Shown: piece by piece, positions 1 through 10,219 of the stretch
How the letters are laid out: each line of letters opens with the position of its first letter
How positions within the stretch are numbered: the stretch's first letter is position 1
Assembly (NCBI GenBank): GCA_013180625.2
Contig: SNVD02004691.1
Span: forward strand, 62,001 to 126,000
Direction of reading: 5' to 3'
Source of the DNA: Boswellia sacra
Taxonomy: Eukaryota > Streptophyta > Magnoliopsida > Sapindales > Burseraceae
Length of the DNA stretch: 64,000 nt
Translations under genes and position numbers: made by a program
The notes under the pieces: model-generated
What the model saw: the letters and a program-made list of their open reading frames with translations, nothing else
Databases searched by the model: none
What the model was told of the DNA's origin: nothing

Positions 1-453
1 TCTGAGAGACTTCCGGACAGGTGCTGAGGTAGAGCTACCAGGGCATTTGATGGATTAACGAGCCACATGTTTAAACCGGTGCTTAGGAGTAGAGGTTGGC
101 TGATCAGATGGAACTTGTTCTGGTCGAGCTTCAATTGGTGCTGTTGGTGCAGAAGGAGCTGGTGTTGGAGGAGCTTCAGTTGTATCTGAGGAAGTGGTAG
201 TAACTTCAGCAACCACTCTACGTATCTCCCTCTCGATTCTTTCTGCACTTGTTTCAGTGGTTTGAGCATGCAGTTGGGAAGATGGAAACGGTGACTCAAT
301 TGCTGGAAGATAGGGTGATGGTGGATGAGAGTCTTTTTCAACTGCTGTAGAAAATCATAATTGCTTATAGCTATATCTGCTTATATCTGTGTGTTTTTCT
401 TTGATCAGAAACAGTGTAGTATTTTCATCACAAGTTGCCAAAAAGGGGGAGAT
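1..453 (+). mobile_element. 3' internal end of a copia-type LTR retroelement with polypurine tract
   Basis: This is the last internal part of an LTR retroelement whose body lies left of the window. The stretch just before 454 contains AAAAAGGGGGAGAT, a good polypurine tract for plus-strand priming, followed at once by TGTTGGTG, a typical LTR start. That fixes the element on the plus strand. No sense-strand reading frame of pol is visible in these 450 bases. An antisense open frame is described separately. The copia (SIRE-like) assignment rests only on the style of the polypurine tract and the long LTR and is inference. Confidence 0.6.
55..349 (-). CDS. Antisense proline/threonine-rich open frame inside the retroelement 3' region
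   Basis: The minus strand is open for about 95 codons and ends at a TAA (55-57). The peptide is rich in P, T, S, A and E, with a stretch like EAPPTPAPSAPTAPIEARP, and ends in KHRFKHVAR. Just upstream the minus strand reads TTTTCTACAG, a good splice acceptor, so this may be a 3' exon rather than an ORF with its own ATG. No known domain is recognised. Some plant LTR elements carry extra antisense ORFs between integrase and 3' LTR; whether this is one is inference. Chance openness in low-complexity sequence is the alternative. Confidence 0.3.
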
Positions 454-1314
454 TGTTGGTGTCAACGTGCATGTGCCATGCACATGATATTTTTGTACAA
501 CTTGTGATAAAACAATAATATTATATTGTTCCTTATTTTACTGTTTCTAGAAGTATATTTTAGGAAGTATTTGATTTATAATAAATATCTTTTTAGATTA
601 TGACATTCTTTAATGTATTCTAGTTAAAATAGAAGAATATTTATTTGTGTCCTAATTCCTTTAGAAGTTAATTATAGCACTTCCTATTATATTTGTCTTT
701 ATCCTAATGTGAGTTTGATTAGGATTTTTACAGGAATCTAGGGAGATTTCAGTCAGACTTTCCACTATATATATTGTTATGTTTACATAACATATAGTTA
801 GTTGGTTGTGTGTGAAGTCTATGTCACAACATTTCAAAATTGAAAGGAGAGCTTCAACGCAAATTGGAATGCTTCTTTGATTTGATTTTATGAAGTATTT
901 TATTCCTGCATGAGAGATTGAAGTCGTGCATGAATCTTTGATTAGGTCTGTGTGAGTTAGTAGACACTTGAGAGAACCTGCGAGTTAAGTGTTTATGTAA
1001 TTCAGTGTCAGACATCGTGGTTATGATATACTTAACAGTGTGTTGTTAAGTTATCTGCGACAGAGATTGAGTAGTGTCACTAGAGTTTAAGATCTTGGCG
1101 AGATTTTGTTTTACAAAGATTAGGTCAGTGTGTGAGAGTGAGTCAGCACTGTAAACAATCCTAAAGATTGTACAAACGAGAACTTAGTGAATTACAGCTC
1201 TATAGCTGTCGTAGATGTATTTTTTATAACCGAACCACGTAAAATCCTCCTGTGCCGATTTACATTACAATTTACTGTTATAATTCTTATAACTACATAC
1301 TTTCAGAACTTACA
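454..1314 (+). repeat. 3' LTR (about 860 bp) of the left-edge copia-type element
   Basis: It starts TGTTGGTGTCAACG directly after the polypurine tract. A TATA-like CTATATATA lies near 768 and would drive transcription from the LTR. The right limit is placed at the ACA near 1314 because following DNA changes to ordinary AT-rich sequence. The 5' LTR is off the window, so neither the end nor a target-site duplication can be confirmed. Confidence 0.6.
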
Positions 1315-1711
1315 AATTGTGTAAATATTTTAAATATTAGAAATATCAATTATATTTTATTGGACTTTACAAGGATCATGATCCTCCAGGAGTGCTTTAT
1401 TTATTGTAATATATAATGAATTTATAATAAATTCAAAAACCGTCTAAATTATTTATAGTAATTCATAATAAACTTTCAAATCTTCAAAATTATTATCCTC
1501 AATTTCTTTTTGTGACAACTATATTGGAATAAGAAAAAAATTTAAGTATTTCTTAAATATTGAAAAAATTTTAATTATGAAATTTACTCATATAATGAAC
1601 AAAATTAATATTCCTCTGTATAAACACAGTAATATTACTTTTTCAATGATTAGATTTTCATGTTTTACTTTTCCAATCATGTAAATCTCATTTCCAAGAT
1701 TCCTATCTCCC
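1315..1711. other. AT-rich intergenic DNA
   Basis: No open frame, RNA gene or clear repeat is visible between the LTR and the TRIM. Confidence 0.6.
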
Positions 1712-2011
1712 ATACCATGTTAAGTTAACATTAATACTTTAAGTCCTCTAATACACCCCCTCACGTGCAAGGGTTCGTGCACTTGCAACATGGGCCAGAT
1801 AGAGCCTCACATACCTCAACAAGTCTTACAAGTGGGCCAAACAACAGCACTTTTTTTAATTAATTTTTAAATAATATAGTAGGGATTCAAACCTGCGACC
1901 GTTGGGTCATTATGCATGGCTCTGATACCATATTAAGGTTGCCACTTTTCTAAAAGCTTAAGCTTATAGATGTTGGTTTAACATTAATACTTTAAGCCTT
2001 CTTATATACCA
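1712..2011 (-). mobile_element. Degenerate TRIM (terminal-repeat retrotransposon in miniature)
   Basis: Read on the minus strand it has the order of a tiny LTR element. A 5' LTR of about 80 bp (plus 1932-2011, start TGGTATATAAG) is followed directly by TGGTATCAGAGCCATG, a match to the 3' end of initiator tRNA-Met (primer site). About 160 bp of non-coding DNA follow, then GTGAGGGGG as polypurine tract, then a shortened 3' LTR (plus 1712-1757). The two LTRs share TTAACATTAATACTTTAAG. The 3' LTR lacks the segment with the AAGCTTAAGCTT palindrome, so it has an internal deletion. No protein is encoded. TRIMs of this layout are common in plants; the family name is not assigned. Confidence 0.65.
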
Positions 2012-2163
2012 AACGGCCCCTAAAGAGAGTACTGCAAGTAGCTCAAGAAAGTTTTGGTTTTTTAATGTTTTAAAAAAGTATAATTACTCATATTTTACTT
2101 GGCCTTAAGAAAATCGAAATTTATATATTTTTATTTTCCCAATAAAATTGGGATTCAGTTTAA

Positions 2164-2170
2164 TATAAAT
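2164..2170 (+). promoter_or_regulatory. Possible TATA box of the DA1-like locus
   Basis: TATAAAT lies 53 bp upstream of the proposed ATG at 2223. Spacing is right for a short leader. Weight is low because the locus looks decayed. Confidence 0.35.
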
Positions 2171-2874
2171 ACATGAGAGGAATGACTTTCTATTCATTAA
2201 GCACAACTCATAGCTGCAACTCATGGGTCTCAGCATTAGCCAGGTTCAATTTTCAATTTAATTCTTTGATTTTTAGCTGTTTGATTTTATTGTTAACGTC
2301 AATTAAATATGCTGAATCTCTGTCATTAAACATATTCCCTTTCGGTCTTTAATTATTCCATTAATGATTAATAATTCTTGGGGTTCTATAATTTCTCTAT
2401 TCCACTTAATGTGTTAAGATCCTTAATTAATTATTATCGACTTCAAATTTTTCTCAAAAATATTTTTGTACACATTTATGTCAATAATAAGTAAAATCAA
2501 AAGAACTTGAAGTAGGGATTCTTATTTTTTAGTGAACAATTTGTACTATTTTGTTCATAATTATTAATATAAGGTATATATGGCCTCATAGATTAGACTA
2601 AATCAAAATATTTAATAAAGTAATTACTGTATGAGAAAACACCGTTAATTATTTAAAACTTTTTTTTTCACATCGTCAATTTTGAAGACATAAGTCCTAA
2701 ATTCTTAGCACCTCTTATCCAAGTTTCAAATTTTAAAATTGAACTTTATAAACCCCTTGAAAACCATATATATAATTTTTTATCTGTAGCCTAAGTGGAA
2801 CATTTAGGAGAAGTACAAGCATTGTCCGAGAATGATACGCATAATCATTATGGGAGTCATGGGAGTGGTAGGAG

Positions 2875-3015
2875 GAGAGAATCTACAATACATCCGCTGC
2901 AGTACAGCGGATGTAACCAGGGGCTGCCACGTAGGCACCACATCAACATGAGACACCTACATGACATGTTTTGAGCCGTCCGCAGCAATGCAACGGATGT
3001 ACCCCAGATTCTCTC
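2875..3015. mobile_element. MULE-type MITE, 141 bp, in intron 1 of the DA1-like locus
   Basis: The ends are inverted repeats of about 27 bp (GAGAGAATCT...ACATCCGCTGCA against its near complement ending AGATTCTCTC). The flanks are GTGGTAGGAG at 2865-2874 and GTGGTAAGAG at 3016-3025, a 10-bp duplication with one mismatch. Mutator-like elements make 8-11 bp duplications, so this is a non-coding Mutator-type MITE. Confidence 0.65.
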
Positions 3016-3264
3016 GTGGTAAGAGTGATACGTGTTAGATTAACGACTTATTTCAGGTATATACACACACACATAATCAACTTTAAATTAAACAAGTTAC
3101 AAAAAAAAAAGATATATTTTAAGGTTAGTGTTACGTTTACATACTTTGTATATAATTAACAGCAGTCTATATCGGTTCATAGATAAAAATTTACAGAGAA
3201 AGTTTATGCAACTAGTATTATTCAAGTTTTAATTCGATTGAGTTATGCATGCGCTAGCTTTCCA

Positions 3265-3288
3265 CTTTTTTTTTTTTTTTTTTTTTGC
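3265..3288. repeat. Poly-T tract
   Basis: A run of about 20 T residues about 80 bp upstream of the repeat exon of the DA1-like locus. It could serve as an unusually long polypyrimidine tract or the remnant tail of a minus-strand retroposon. Confidence 0.5.
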
Positions 3289-3375
3289 CATATTTGATAC
3301 ATATTTATTTATAGAAGCAGTTTATTAGAGTATGAAGTTTTAAATAGTTGTTTTCTTAATTGTAGGTAAGTGTTC

Positions 3376-3625
3376 GAGGCTACTCCAACAATTATGCAAA
3401 TAGCTACTCCGATCCTAATTGGCCGACTTACTCCAACAGTTATACAAGTAGCTACTCTGATCCTAATTGGTCAACTTACTCCAACGGTTATACAAATGGC
3501 AACACTGATCCTAATTGGCCATCTTACTCCAACAATTATACAAATAGCTACTACATCCCAGTTGGCCAATTTACTCCGACATTTATACAAATAGCTACTC
3601 CGATCCTAATTTGACAACTTACAAA
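3376..3625 (+). repeat. Five tandem 48-bp coding repeats (16-residue unit)
   Basis: Inside the DA1-like exon the unit translates as DPNWPTYSNSYTSSYS with variations (GYSNNYANSYSDPNW, then DPNWSTYSNGYTNGNT, then DPNWPSYSNNYTNSYY). The fifth unit keeps the pattern in DNA but has lost one base near 3563, which shifts the frame. The repeat is tyrosine-, serine- and asparagine-rich and likely disordered. I know of no such repeat in typical DA1 proteins. Confidence 0.75.
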
Positions 3626-5236
3626 ACCTTTCAGGTATCTTATTTATAATAATCTCAATATATATTGTAGAAATTGATAAATATAGATCACTTCATTATT
3701 GTTCTTTCTTCTTCACCAGTTTTGTTTTTCTTGTGGAATCAATACCCAAGCCTAGAATCAAAAAGGCAGAGAACTCGAACTTTTATGCAAACAATTGGAG
3801 TCTTGAAAATGGTTTTGCAAAGATAGAAACTCAAAGACAATTCTCCAACTTTTATGCAAATAAACGTATTAGTCCTGATTGCCTGAGTTGTTATCTTTTT
3901 TCAAGTAGGTATCATTAATTATATGGTTTTTTAATATGATATCAAAACTAAATTTAGCAATTGTCAAAGGTACCTCTAATTCTAATAATGCCTTGATATT
4001 TTTTATTGTGTACAGCGAAATGATAGATGATCTAGAACATATTTCAATCTTCATGATGGTAGAAGTCTATGTTCATGGTGTTACAACTCCACCGCAATTA
4101 TGGATAGTCAGAAATGGCAAAAGCTTGTTTCAAAGGTTCGTGAATTCTACAAAGAGTTAACTCTTGATGTCGATGAAAGTATTCCAATTTTCTTGGTTGA
4201 TTCCGATCAGATTAATAAGTATGCGGTAAGCAAAGTATTAATAAGCCTATGTCAAAGATTTCATCATTTATTCTTCTTGTTAACTTATTAATTGTCTAAT
4301 TTTACAACCTAGATGTTATGGTGTAATGCTACGTGGGTATCAAAGGCGCAGAATAAAGACAGTAAGATACTTTATTTTATTATATTTTTTAAATTTCTTT
4401 AACTAAAAACTTTCGTAAGAAATTATCTCTTTGTTTTGGAGGATTAATATCTCTTTTTAATTTCCTGTCAAAAATAGATTAAAAATTGTGATTCACGGCA
4501 AAAAAACAATATAAAAGTTGTTATATTTACGAGAGCAAAGGCCATCCAAGATTTCGATGCTACTTCAATTTGGACGTCCCGGGTAATTTTCATATACTCC
4601 ATCCACATAATTTATAGATAAACTTTTTTTTAATCATTTATTTAACTAAAATTTGTTTGCTTTACATGACACTGTCATGACAGGTGCAATATTGGCACAT
4701 GAGATGATGCATGCGTGGTTGAGAATCGAATGTAATATCAAATAATTTACATTATAAAACTAGCTACCCTTAGAAATTGAGTTGAGCTTAAATGAAGTCC
4801 TAACTTGCAATGCAGGTGGTAGGAAAGTTCGAGGACAAAGTTTCGGAAAGAGCTGAAGGAGGAGTTTGTAACGTGATGGCATCCAAATGGCTGGAGTGGT
4901 ACTCATCAAACAATGTTAAATACTTGAGAAATTCAAAGCAAGGTCGAGATTTGGTCAACATCTAATAGATGATCATAAAGTTGCACTTAGAGTTGCATAT
5001 TATGGGCTTGGATCGGCTAAGATTGCAGTTGATAATTATGGCTTTAAGTATGCGTTGAAACAAATTCTCAAAACTGGAAATCTTCCAAACTAGTTAATAG
5101 GCTTCTCATGATATTATCAATTGCCTTCTACAGATATGCTTTAGCTTTCCATTTTTTTTCCCTCTACATATCCTCTCTATATAAATGGAAGTAGTAATTT
5201 TATTATCTTTATCATCATCTCAAATTATATGCTATA

Positions 5237-5770
5237 TGTCACGAGCTTAGAGGTTTGCGCAGCACGCTCGTGCGACACTTAGGCAACTTGACTCGAAAGT
5301 TGCTAAGTAAGCCTAGTGATTTGTCTTCTCGCTTAAGGAGAAGAGAGGATCGTTGAACTAAAGAGCCTATAGGCAAAGAAGAGAAGAGATGAAAGATGGA
5401 GACAAGTATTGCTAAGCAAGAGAGCTTTGTATTACACTAGAGAACTCTTTACAATGCTTTGCTTTGTATTTGCTTGAATTAGCTTGGATGACTTACAAAT
5501 GAGCATTGGAGGGGCATTATACTAAACACCTCTCAAATGAATGGCTGCATCTAAGGGTCCTAATTGATTCTTATCTACTAAATTATCTAGATATGTACAA
5601 GAGAATATTATCTACTAAATTATCTAGATAAATGCAAGAGATAATTCTAGAACTTATCTTACTAGAGAATTCTAAGAGATAGGCTTGGGCTTGCAAGCTT
5701 TCTAGAAGCTAGGCCAAGCCTCTAGGCATATTTGGGCCACTCTAACAAGTAAATTGGGCGGGTCGTAATA
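5237..5770 (-). repeat. 3' LTR of gypsy copy 1
   Basis: It matches 9327-9870 over nearly its whole length. Outer end TGTCACGAGC; inner end ...GGTCGTAATA on the plus strand, where the other copy has GTAACA. It lacks a few short segments present in the other LTR. Confidence 0.9.
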
Positions 5771-5781
5771 TCCTCCCCCAC

Positions 5782-7436
5782 CTAATTCCGCAACGTCCTC
5801 GGCGCGCTTTCTTCCTTGTAGCGTTGGATGTGCTCACCGAATTGCCATAAAGTGTCTTCTCGTTCCCAACTTGCCTCACTATCCGGAAGGTTTTTCCACT
5901 TTACTAAGTATTCAGTGTATGACGAAACTCCTCTCCTTCGTATCACATGTTCCGCAAGGATGCATTCCACGTCTTTGTCGAATGCGGTGACGACGGCTGT
6001 GGGTGCTCTCTTGGACTCGCTTCTACTTGGATCTTCCTTGTCTTCATGTAGGGCTTGAGGAAACTCACATGGAAGACCGGATGGATCTTGAGGTTAGGTG
6101 GTAATCGGACTTTGTAGGAGACTTCGCCCACTCGCTTGACAATAAGGAAGGAACCTTCGTATTTTTGTACCAACCCCTTGTGTACTTTGTGAAGTGACTT
6201 GAATTGTTGGGGTAGTAGCTTGATAAGCACCAAGTCCCCCTCTTGAAATGCGAGGTGTCGTCTCTTAGTGTCCGCCCATTTCTTCATTTTCTTGGCGGCC
6301 TTCTCTAAGCATGCTCGCGTGATGTCGGCTTGTTCATGCCATTCCTTTGCGAGCTTGTATGCCGCTGGGCTCTTCCCTCCATAGGTTGAGGCTATGGCAT
6401 ATGGAGTCATAGGTTGTTGTCCCATCACAATCTCAAATGGATTCTTACCCCTTGCCTCATTCTTTTGGAGATTATGTGAAAATTGGGCAACGTCTAGCAA
6501 TTTTGCCCAATCATGCTGGTGAGCGCTCACATAATGCCTCAAATATAGCTCAAGTAAGGCATTGACGCGCTCGGTTTGCCCATCGGTTTAGGGATTGAAG
6601 CTTGATGAGAAGCTCAAGTCGGTTCCCAATAATTTGAAGAGCTCTCCCCAAAAAGGTCCCGTGAAGCGAGGGTCACGATCACTTACGATGTTTTGTGGGA
6701 CTCCCCAAAGCTTCACAATGTGCTTGAGGAATGCTCGAGCGGCTTCGTCCGCGGTGCAATCCGTAGAGACGGGTATGAAGGTGGCATATTTGTTAAACCG
6801 ATCAACTACCACTATTATGCTTCCATACCCTTCGAATTTTGGCAAGGCCACGATGAAACCCATCGACACGCTTTGCCATGGCCTTTCCGCTATAGGTAGG
6901 TGTTCAAGCAACCGCGTTGGACGTTGGTGTTCAACCTTGTCTTGTTGGCACACAAGACAAGTCCTCACATAGCCCTCCACGTCTTCCAGTATTTGAGGCC
7001 AATAGTAGGAATCTTGCATGAGTGCAAGGGTTCGTGCCATACCTGGGTGACCAGCCCACTTGGAATCATGGCACTCCTTAATGATCTCCTTCCGCAAGTT
7101 CCCATGTCTTGGCACGAAGAGACGGTTCTCGGTTGTGAGGAGTAGGCCTTTGTCAAGCCAAAAACGTCGTGTCTTCTCCTCACTTGCCAAGTTCAAGAGA
7201 TTCTTGGCTATGGGGTCGTGCTCTAGGCCCTGTTTGATGCGGTCGACGAGCACACTTTGTGGATGACTCATGCTTAAAGTGGCAAGTTTTGCTTTGTGAC
7301 TTAAGGCATCGGCCACAACGTTTGCCTTACCCGCTTTGTACTCGAGCAAGTCTTGGAGTTGTTTCTTCAACTCCGCAAGTTCGGGTGGCGCCATGCCGTA
7401 AGGTGCCATGGCTGGAGGCTTGACACCAAGCTCCAA
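5782..7436 (-). pseudogene. Integrase with chromodomain, gypsy copy 1, broken
   Basis: Integrase inserts element cDNA into the host genome; the C-terminal chromodomain steers it toward chromatin marks. Reading 3'-ward on the minus strand: RNase H tail YKAGKANVVADALSH; an HHCC zinc domain ending CLVCQQDK; the core with IVSDRDPRF and DGQTERVN; a GKSPAAYKLAKEW linker; and a chromodomain with YLVKWKNLPDSEASWE. The first catalytic aspartate is replaced: VSMGFIVALPK, codon 6858-6860 GGT. A TAA at 6588-6590 interrupts just before DGQTE, and a one-base loss near 6047 puts the chromodomain (5782 to about 6045) in another frame. Host transcription would run opposite to the DA1-like locus. Confidence 0.88.
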
Positions 7437-7442
7437 CTCGAT

Positions 7443-9293
7443 TTAGTGATCCACTTCCCGTCGTGGAGGCAACTTTTTTGGAAGCTCTTGAGGCATCCCA
7501 TCCTTATATTTTCCAAGGATGGCTTGAACTTGCCTTGGCATTAGGTCCTCGGCAATGGCAACATCCTCACCATCGCTTAGTTCTCGAACAGTGGCAAGGA
7601 AACTTGGATCCTTCTTCATCCCTCGTTTGAATTGTAGTGTGGAGAGCATTTTGCTTTCAACCTTTGCTACACATTCCGCCATCACCATGCATGAATGACT
7701 CCCATCGAGTATGTTGAGAGAGTTCGAAGATGGTATGGGGAAGGCATGAACTTGGTCGAAGAATTCCATGCCTAGCACTACTTGAAAGTCATCCATGGGA
7801 ACGATGGAGAAATCGAGCTTACTGTTCCATGTGCCAAGTTGCACCGACGTTGCCTTGGACACTCTCAAAATTGCCTTAGTGGGTGAGTTTACCACCTTGA
7901 TGGTGCCTCCTCTATTGACATATTTGAGGCCTAACCGTTTGGCCTCTTCTTTGGAAATGAAGTTGTGCGTGGCTCCCGTATCATGCATCGCATGCACATC
8001 CTTGCCGTTGATGGTGGCACTCACATACATTAGACCCTTTTGGACATGTGTGAGTCTTTTGAGTGCGCCAATTGTATGGAGAGAACCTATCCCCGCTTGA
8101 GGCTCCTCATTTTGTACACCCTCATGCTGAGCGGCTAGGGAATTGAGAGTCTTACTTTTCGGGCAATCACGCACCCAATAAGGGCCATCACAAATGAAGC
8201 AAGGACTTTTTGGCTTAAGGGCATCGGACTTACTTTTGTTAGGTGTGTCGCACTTGTCCTCCCCGGATGGTTTACATGCACCACCTTCCTTTCGAGTATG
8301 GTCTTTCTTGGTATTCCGCTCTCCCCCACCTTTACCGTAGTTGGTCTTCCTCTCTTTCGATTGGGATGAGTAGTCTACGAGGGATTCGACCACGGCTATG
8401 GCGTCATCAAGATTTTGCACGCCACGCCTTTCGAGCTCAACCCTCGCCCAATCCTTTAACCCATCGAGGAAGTAGAAGAAAGAATCTTTTTTGGACATAC
8501 CTTCGATTTCGAGAATGATGGTGGTGAAATCTTTGATGTACTCCCTAATGGTGCTGCTTTGCTTCAATTGGCGGAGGCGACCTCTTGCCTCCTTTTCGGC
8601 ATTGTTGGGAGAGAAGTGCTTACGAAGTTCTCTCTTGAAGTCCTCCCATGTGCGAAGGAAGAAGATGCCTCTGCCCGTGTCGCCATGCTTACGACGCCAC
8701 CACAATTGGCCTGCATCTCGTAGGAATGTGAGTACAATACCGATCCTTGAAGCATCGTCATGGACACGTTTGGCTTCGAAGTATTGCTCCAAGCCGAATA
8801 GGAAGTTTTCAACTTCCGTGGCATTGCAAGTGCCATTGTATGTGGCGGGAGTAGGCACGTGCATAGTGCTTAGACCGCTTGTGTAAGACGGGTTAGCACG
8901 ATCACATTGATGCTTCTCCTATTCCGTGCGAGTTTCCTCCACTTCCACACAGATTGCTCGTAACTCATGCTCCACAAAGGTCCGCAAGCCCACGAGCTCT
9001 CGTGTAAGGTTGTGTAGCTCCCTTTTCATAGGCATTGCTAACTCAAGGATGTTGGACTTTGTTGCTTGGGTTATCTCTCCATAATCCGTCTCTAGGCCTT
9101 CGAGACAGTCGGAGAGGCCCTCAATTGCATTGTCCATCCTCGAGATAGCTTGCTCTAAGCTAGCAACACGAGGTTCTAAAGACTCTGAGGGTGGAGCTTT
9201 GGACTTTCCTCGTTTTCCTTGTTGGTGTGGTTGAGGTTGCTCCTCTCGTCCACGAACTTGCTCCTCCATGGTCACTTCAAGGTCGGATGCCAT
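7443..9293 (-). pseudogene. Gag and protease of gypsy copy 1, broken
   Basis: Gag packages element RNA and the aspartic protease matures it. Start chosen at ATG 9293 (MASDLEVTMEEQ) because the frame upstream runs through primer site and LTR. The frame is continuous except for TAG at 8919-8921. Capsid region around LWWRRKHGD and FKRELRKHFSP. The zinc knuckle reads CFICDGPYWVRDC: the usual histidine is tyrosine (codon TAT at 8178-8180), which should weaken zinc binding. Protease motif [15 protein letters not shown] at 7443-7445 ends the frame, and 90 bp further on the sequence jumps straight to the end of RNase H. Confidence 0.88.
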
Positions 9294-9326
9294 GCTCTTG
9301 TGCTCGAACTGTGCTCTGATACCAAC

Positions 9327-9870
9327 AGTCATGAGCTTAGAGGTTTGCGTAGCACGCTCCTGTGACACTTAGGCAACTTGAATCGAAAGTTGCTAAGTAA
9401 GCCTAGTGATTTGCCTTCTCGCTCAAGGAGAAGAGAGGATCGTTGAGCTAAAGAGCCTGTAGGCAAAGAAGAGGAGATGAAAGATGGAGACAGGTATTGC
9501 TAAGCAAGAGAGCTTTGTATTACACTAGAGAACTCTTTACAATACTTTGCTTTGTATTTGCTTGAATTAGCTTGGATGACTTACAAATGAGTATTGGAGG
9601 GGCATTTATACTAAACCACCTCTCAAATGAATGGCTAAGATCTAATGCATCTAAGGGTCCTAATTCATTCTCATCTACTAAATTATCTAGATATGTACAA
9701 GAGAATATTATCTACTAAATTATCTAGATAAATACAAGAGATAATTCTAGAACTTATCTTGCTAGAGAATTCTAGAAGATGGGCTTGGGCTTGCAAGCTT
9801 TCTATAAGCTAAGCCAAGCCTCTAGGCACATTTAGGCCACTCTAACAAGTAAATTGGGCGGGTCGTAACA
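9327..9870 (-). repeat. 5' LTR of gypsy copy 1 with adjacent primer-binding site
   Basis: On the minus strand it starts TGTTACGACCC at 9870 and runs to 9327. The primer site for initiator tRNA-Met follows after two bases (plus 9313-9324). Confidence 0.9.
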
Positions 9871-10219
9871 TATAGCTAGGGATTAGTTAATTTTTTTAGT
9901 GAAAAATTGAAAATCATTGCAGTTAGAGATGATTCCTATTCTATGGAAAGTCATATTCTAAATGTTTTTTTGACCCAAAGGATATGCTTAATTAATTAAT
10001 TACTTTATCAAAATAATACAAATCAAACCCAAAATGATTTTCGTTGTTGTGACTTACAAATTAACTGTGTTTTTAACTATCTTACAAGCGGTTCTCGAAC
10101 TGGAACAACTTTCTTTATTGTTAATTCTTGTCATTCTTTATAAACAATACCAATCATTCTTTAAAAAGTCATATTTATCGATTTTGTGAGGAAAAGTTAT
10201 AATATAATGTGATATCGTC
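9871..10219. other. Intergenic DNA, nothing recognised
   Basis: AT-rich, no open frame of note, ends in the left 8-bp duplication of the hAT-type element (10212-10219). Confidence 0.6.

Larger units (their letters stand above)
2223..5093 (+). pseudogene. DA1-like (DAR family) zinc peptidase relative, probably a pseudogene
   Basis: DA1 proteins are ubiquitin-activated peptidases that limit organ growth; their C-terminal domain carries an HEMMH zinc site. Pieces seen in order: MGLSISQ (2223-2243, then a GT donor); a repeat exon (3366-3634); a short C-x2-C piece near 3870; a LIM-like piece LHDGRSLCSWC (4016-4225); 4313-4361; the active-site exon GAILAHEMMHAWLR (4684-4731); and a C-terminal exon (from 4816) with EGGVCNVMASKWLEW and ending TGNLPN-stop at 5091-5093. 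Defects: an in-frame TGA at 4028-4030, a one-base deletion in the fifth peptide repeat near 3563, and a frame change near 4930. No proper LIM or ubiquitin-interacting domain is visible upstream. Splice phases around the active-site exon also do not join cleanly. The family call is strong from the peptidase motif; loss of function is inferred from the breaks, and sequencing error is the alternative. Confidence 0.65.
5237..9870 (-). mobile_element. Ty3/gypsy chromovirus copy 1, internally deleted (4.6 kb)
   Basis: Two LTRs of about 540 bp enclose gag-protease and integrase-chromodomain sequence on the minus strand. Primer site TGGTATCAGAGC (complement at 9313-9324) lies two bases inside the 5' LTR, and polypurine tract GGTGGGGGAGGA (complement at 5771-5782) adjoins the 3' LTR. 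Reverse transcriptase and RNase H are absent. Outer flanks are CTATA before 5237 and TATAG after 9870, so only a 4-bp TATA duplication is visible. The two LTRs are still closely alike, so insertion was fairly recent. It sits 144 bp past the DA1-like stop. Confidence 0.92.

Noticed and set aside
3370..3594. Hydrophobic isoleucine/leucine-rich frame over the 48-bp repeats
   Set aside because: It is the out-of-frame shadow of the tandem repeat; the S/N/Y frame has the splice-compatible context and peptide similarity to the following exon.
5232..9875. A perfect 5-bp target duplication around gypsy copy 1
   Set aside because: Flanks are CTATA and TATAG; only TATA is shared, so a 5-bp duplication cannot be claimed.
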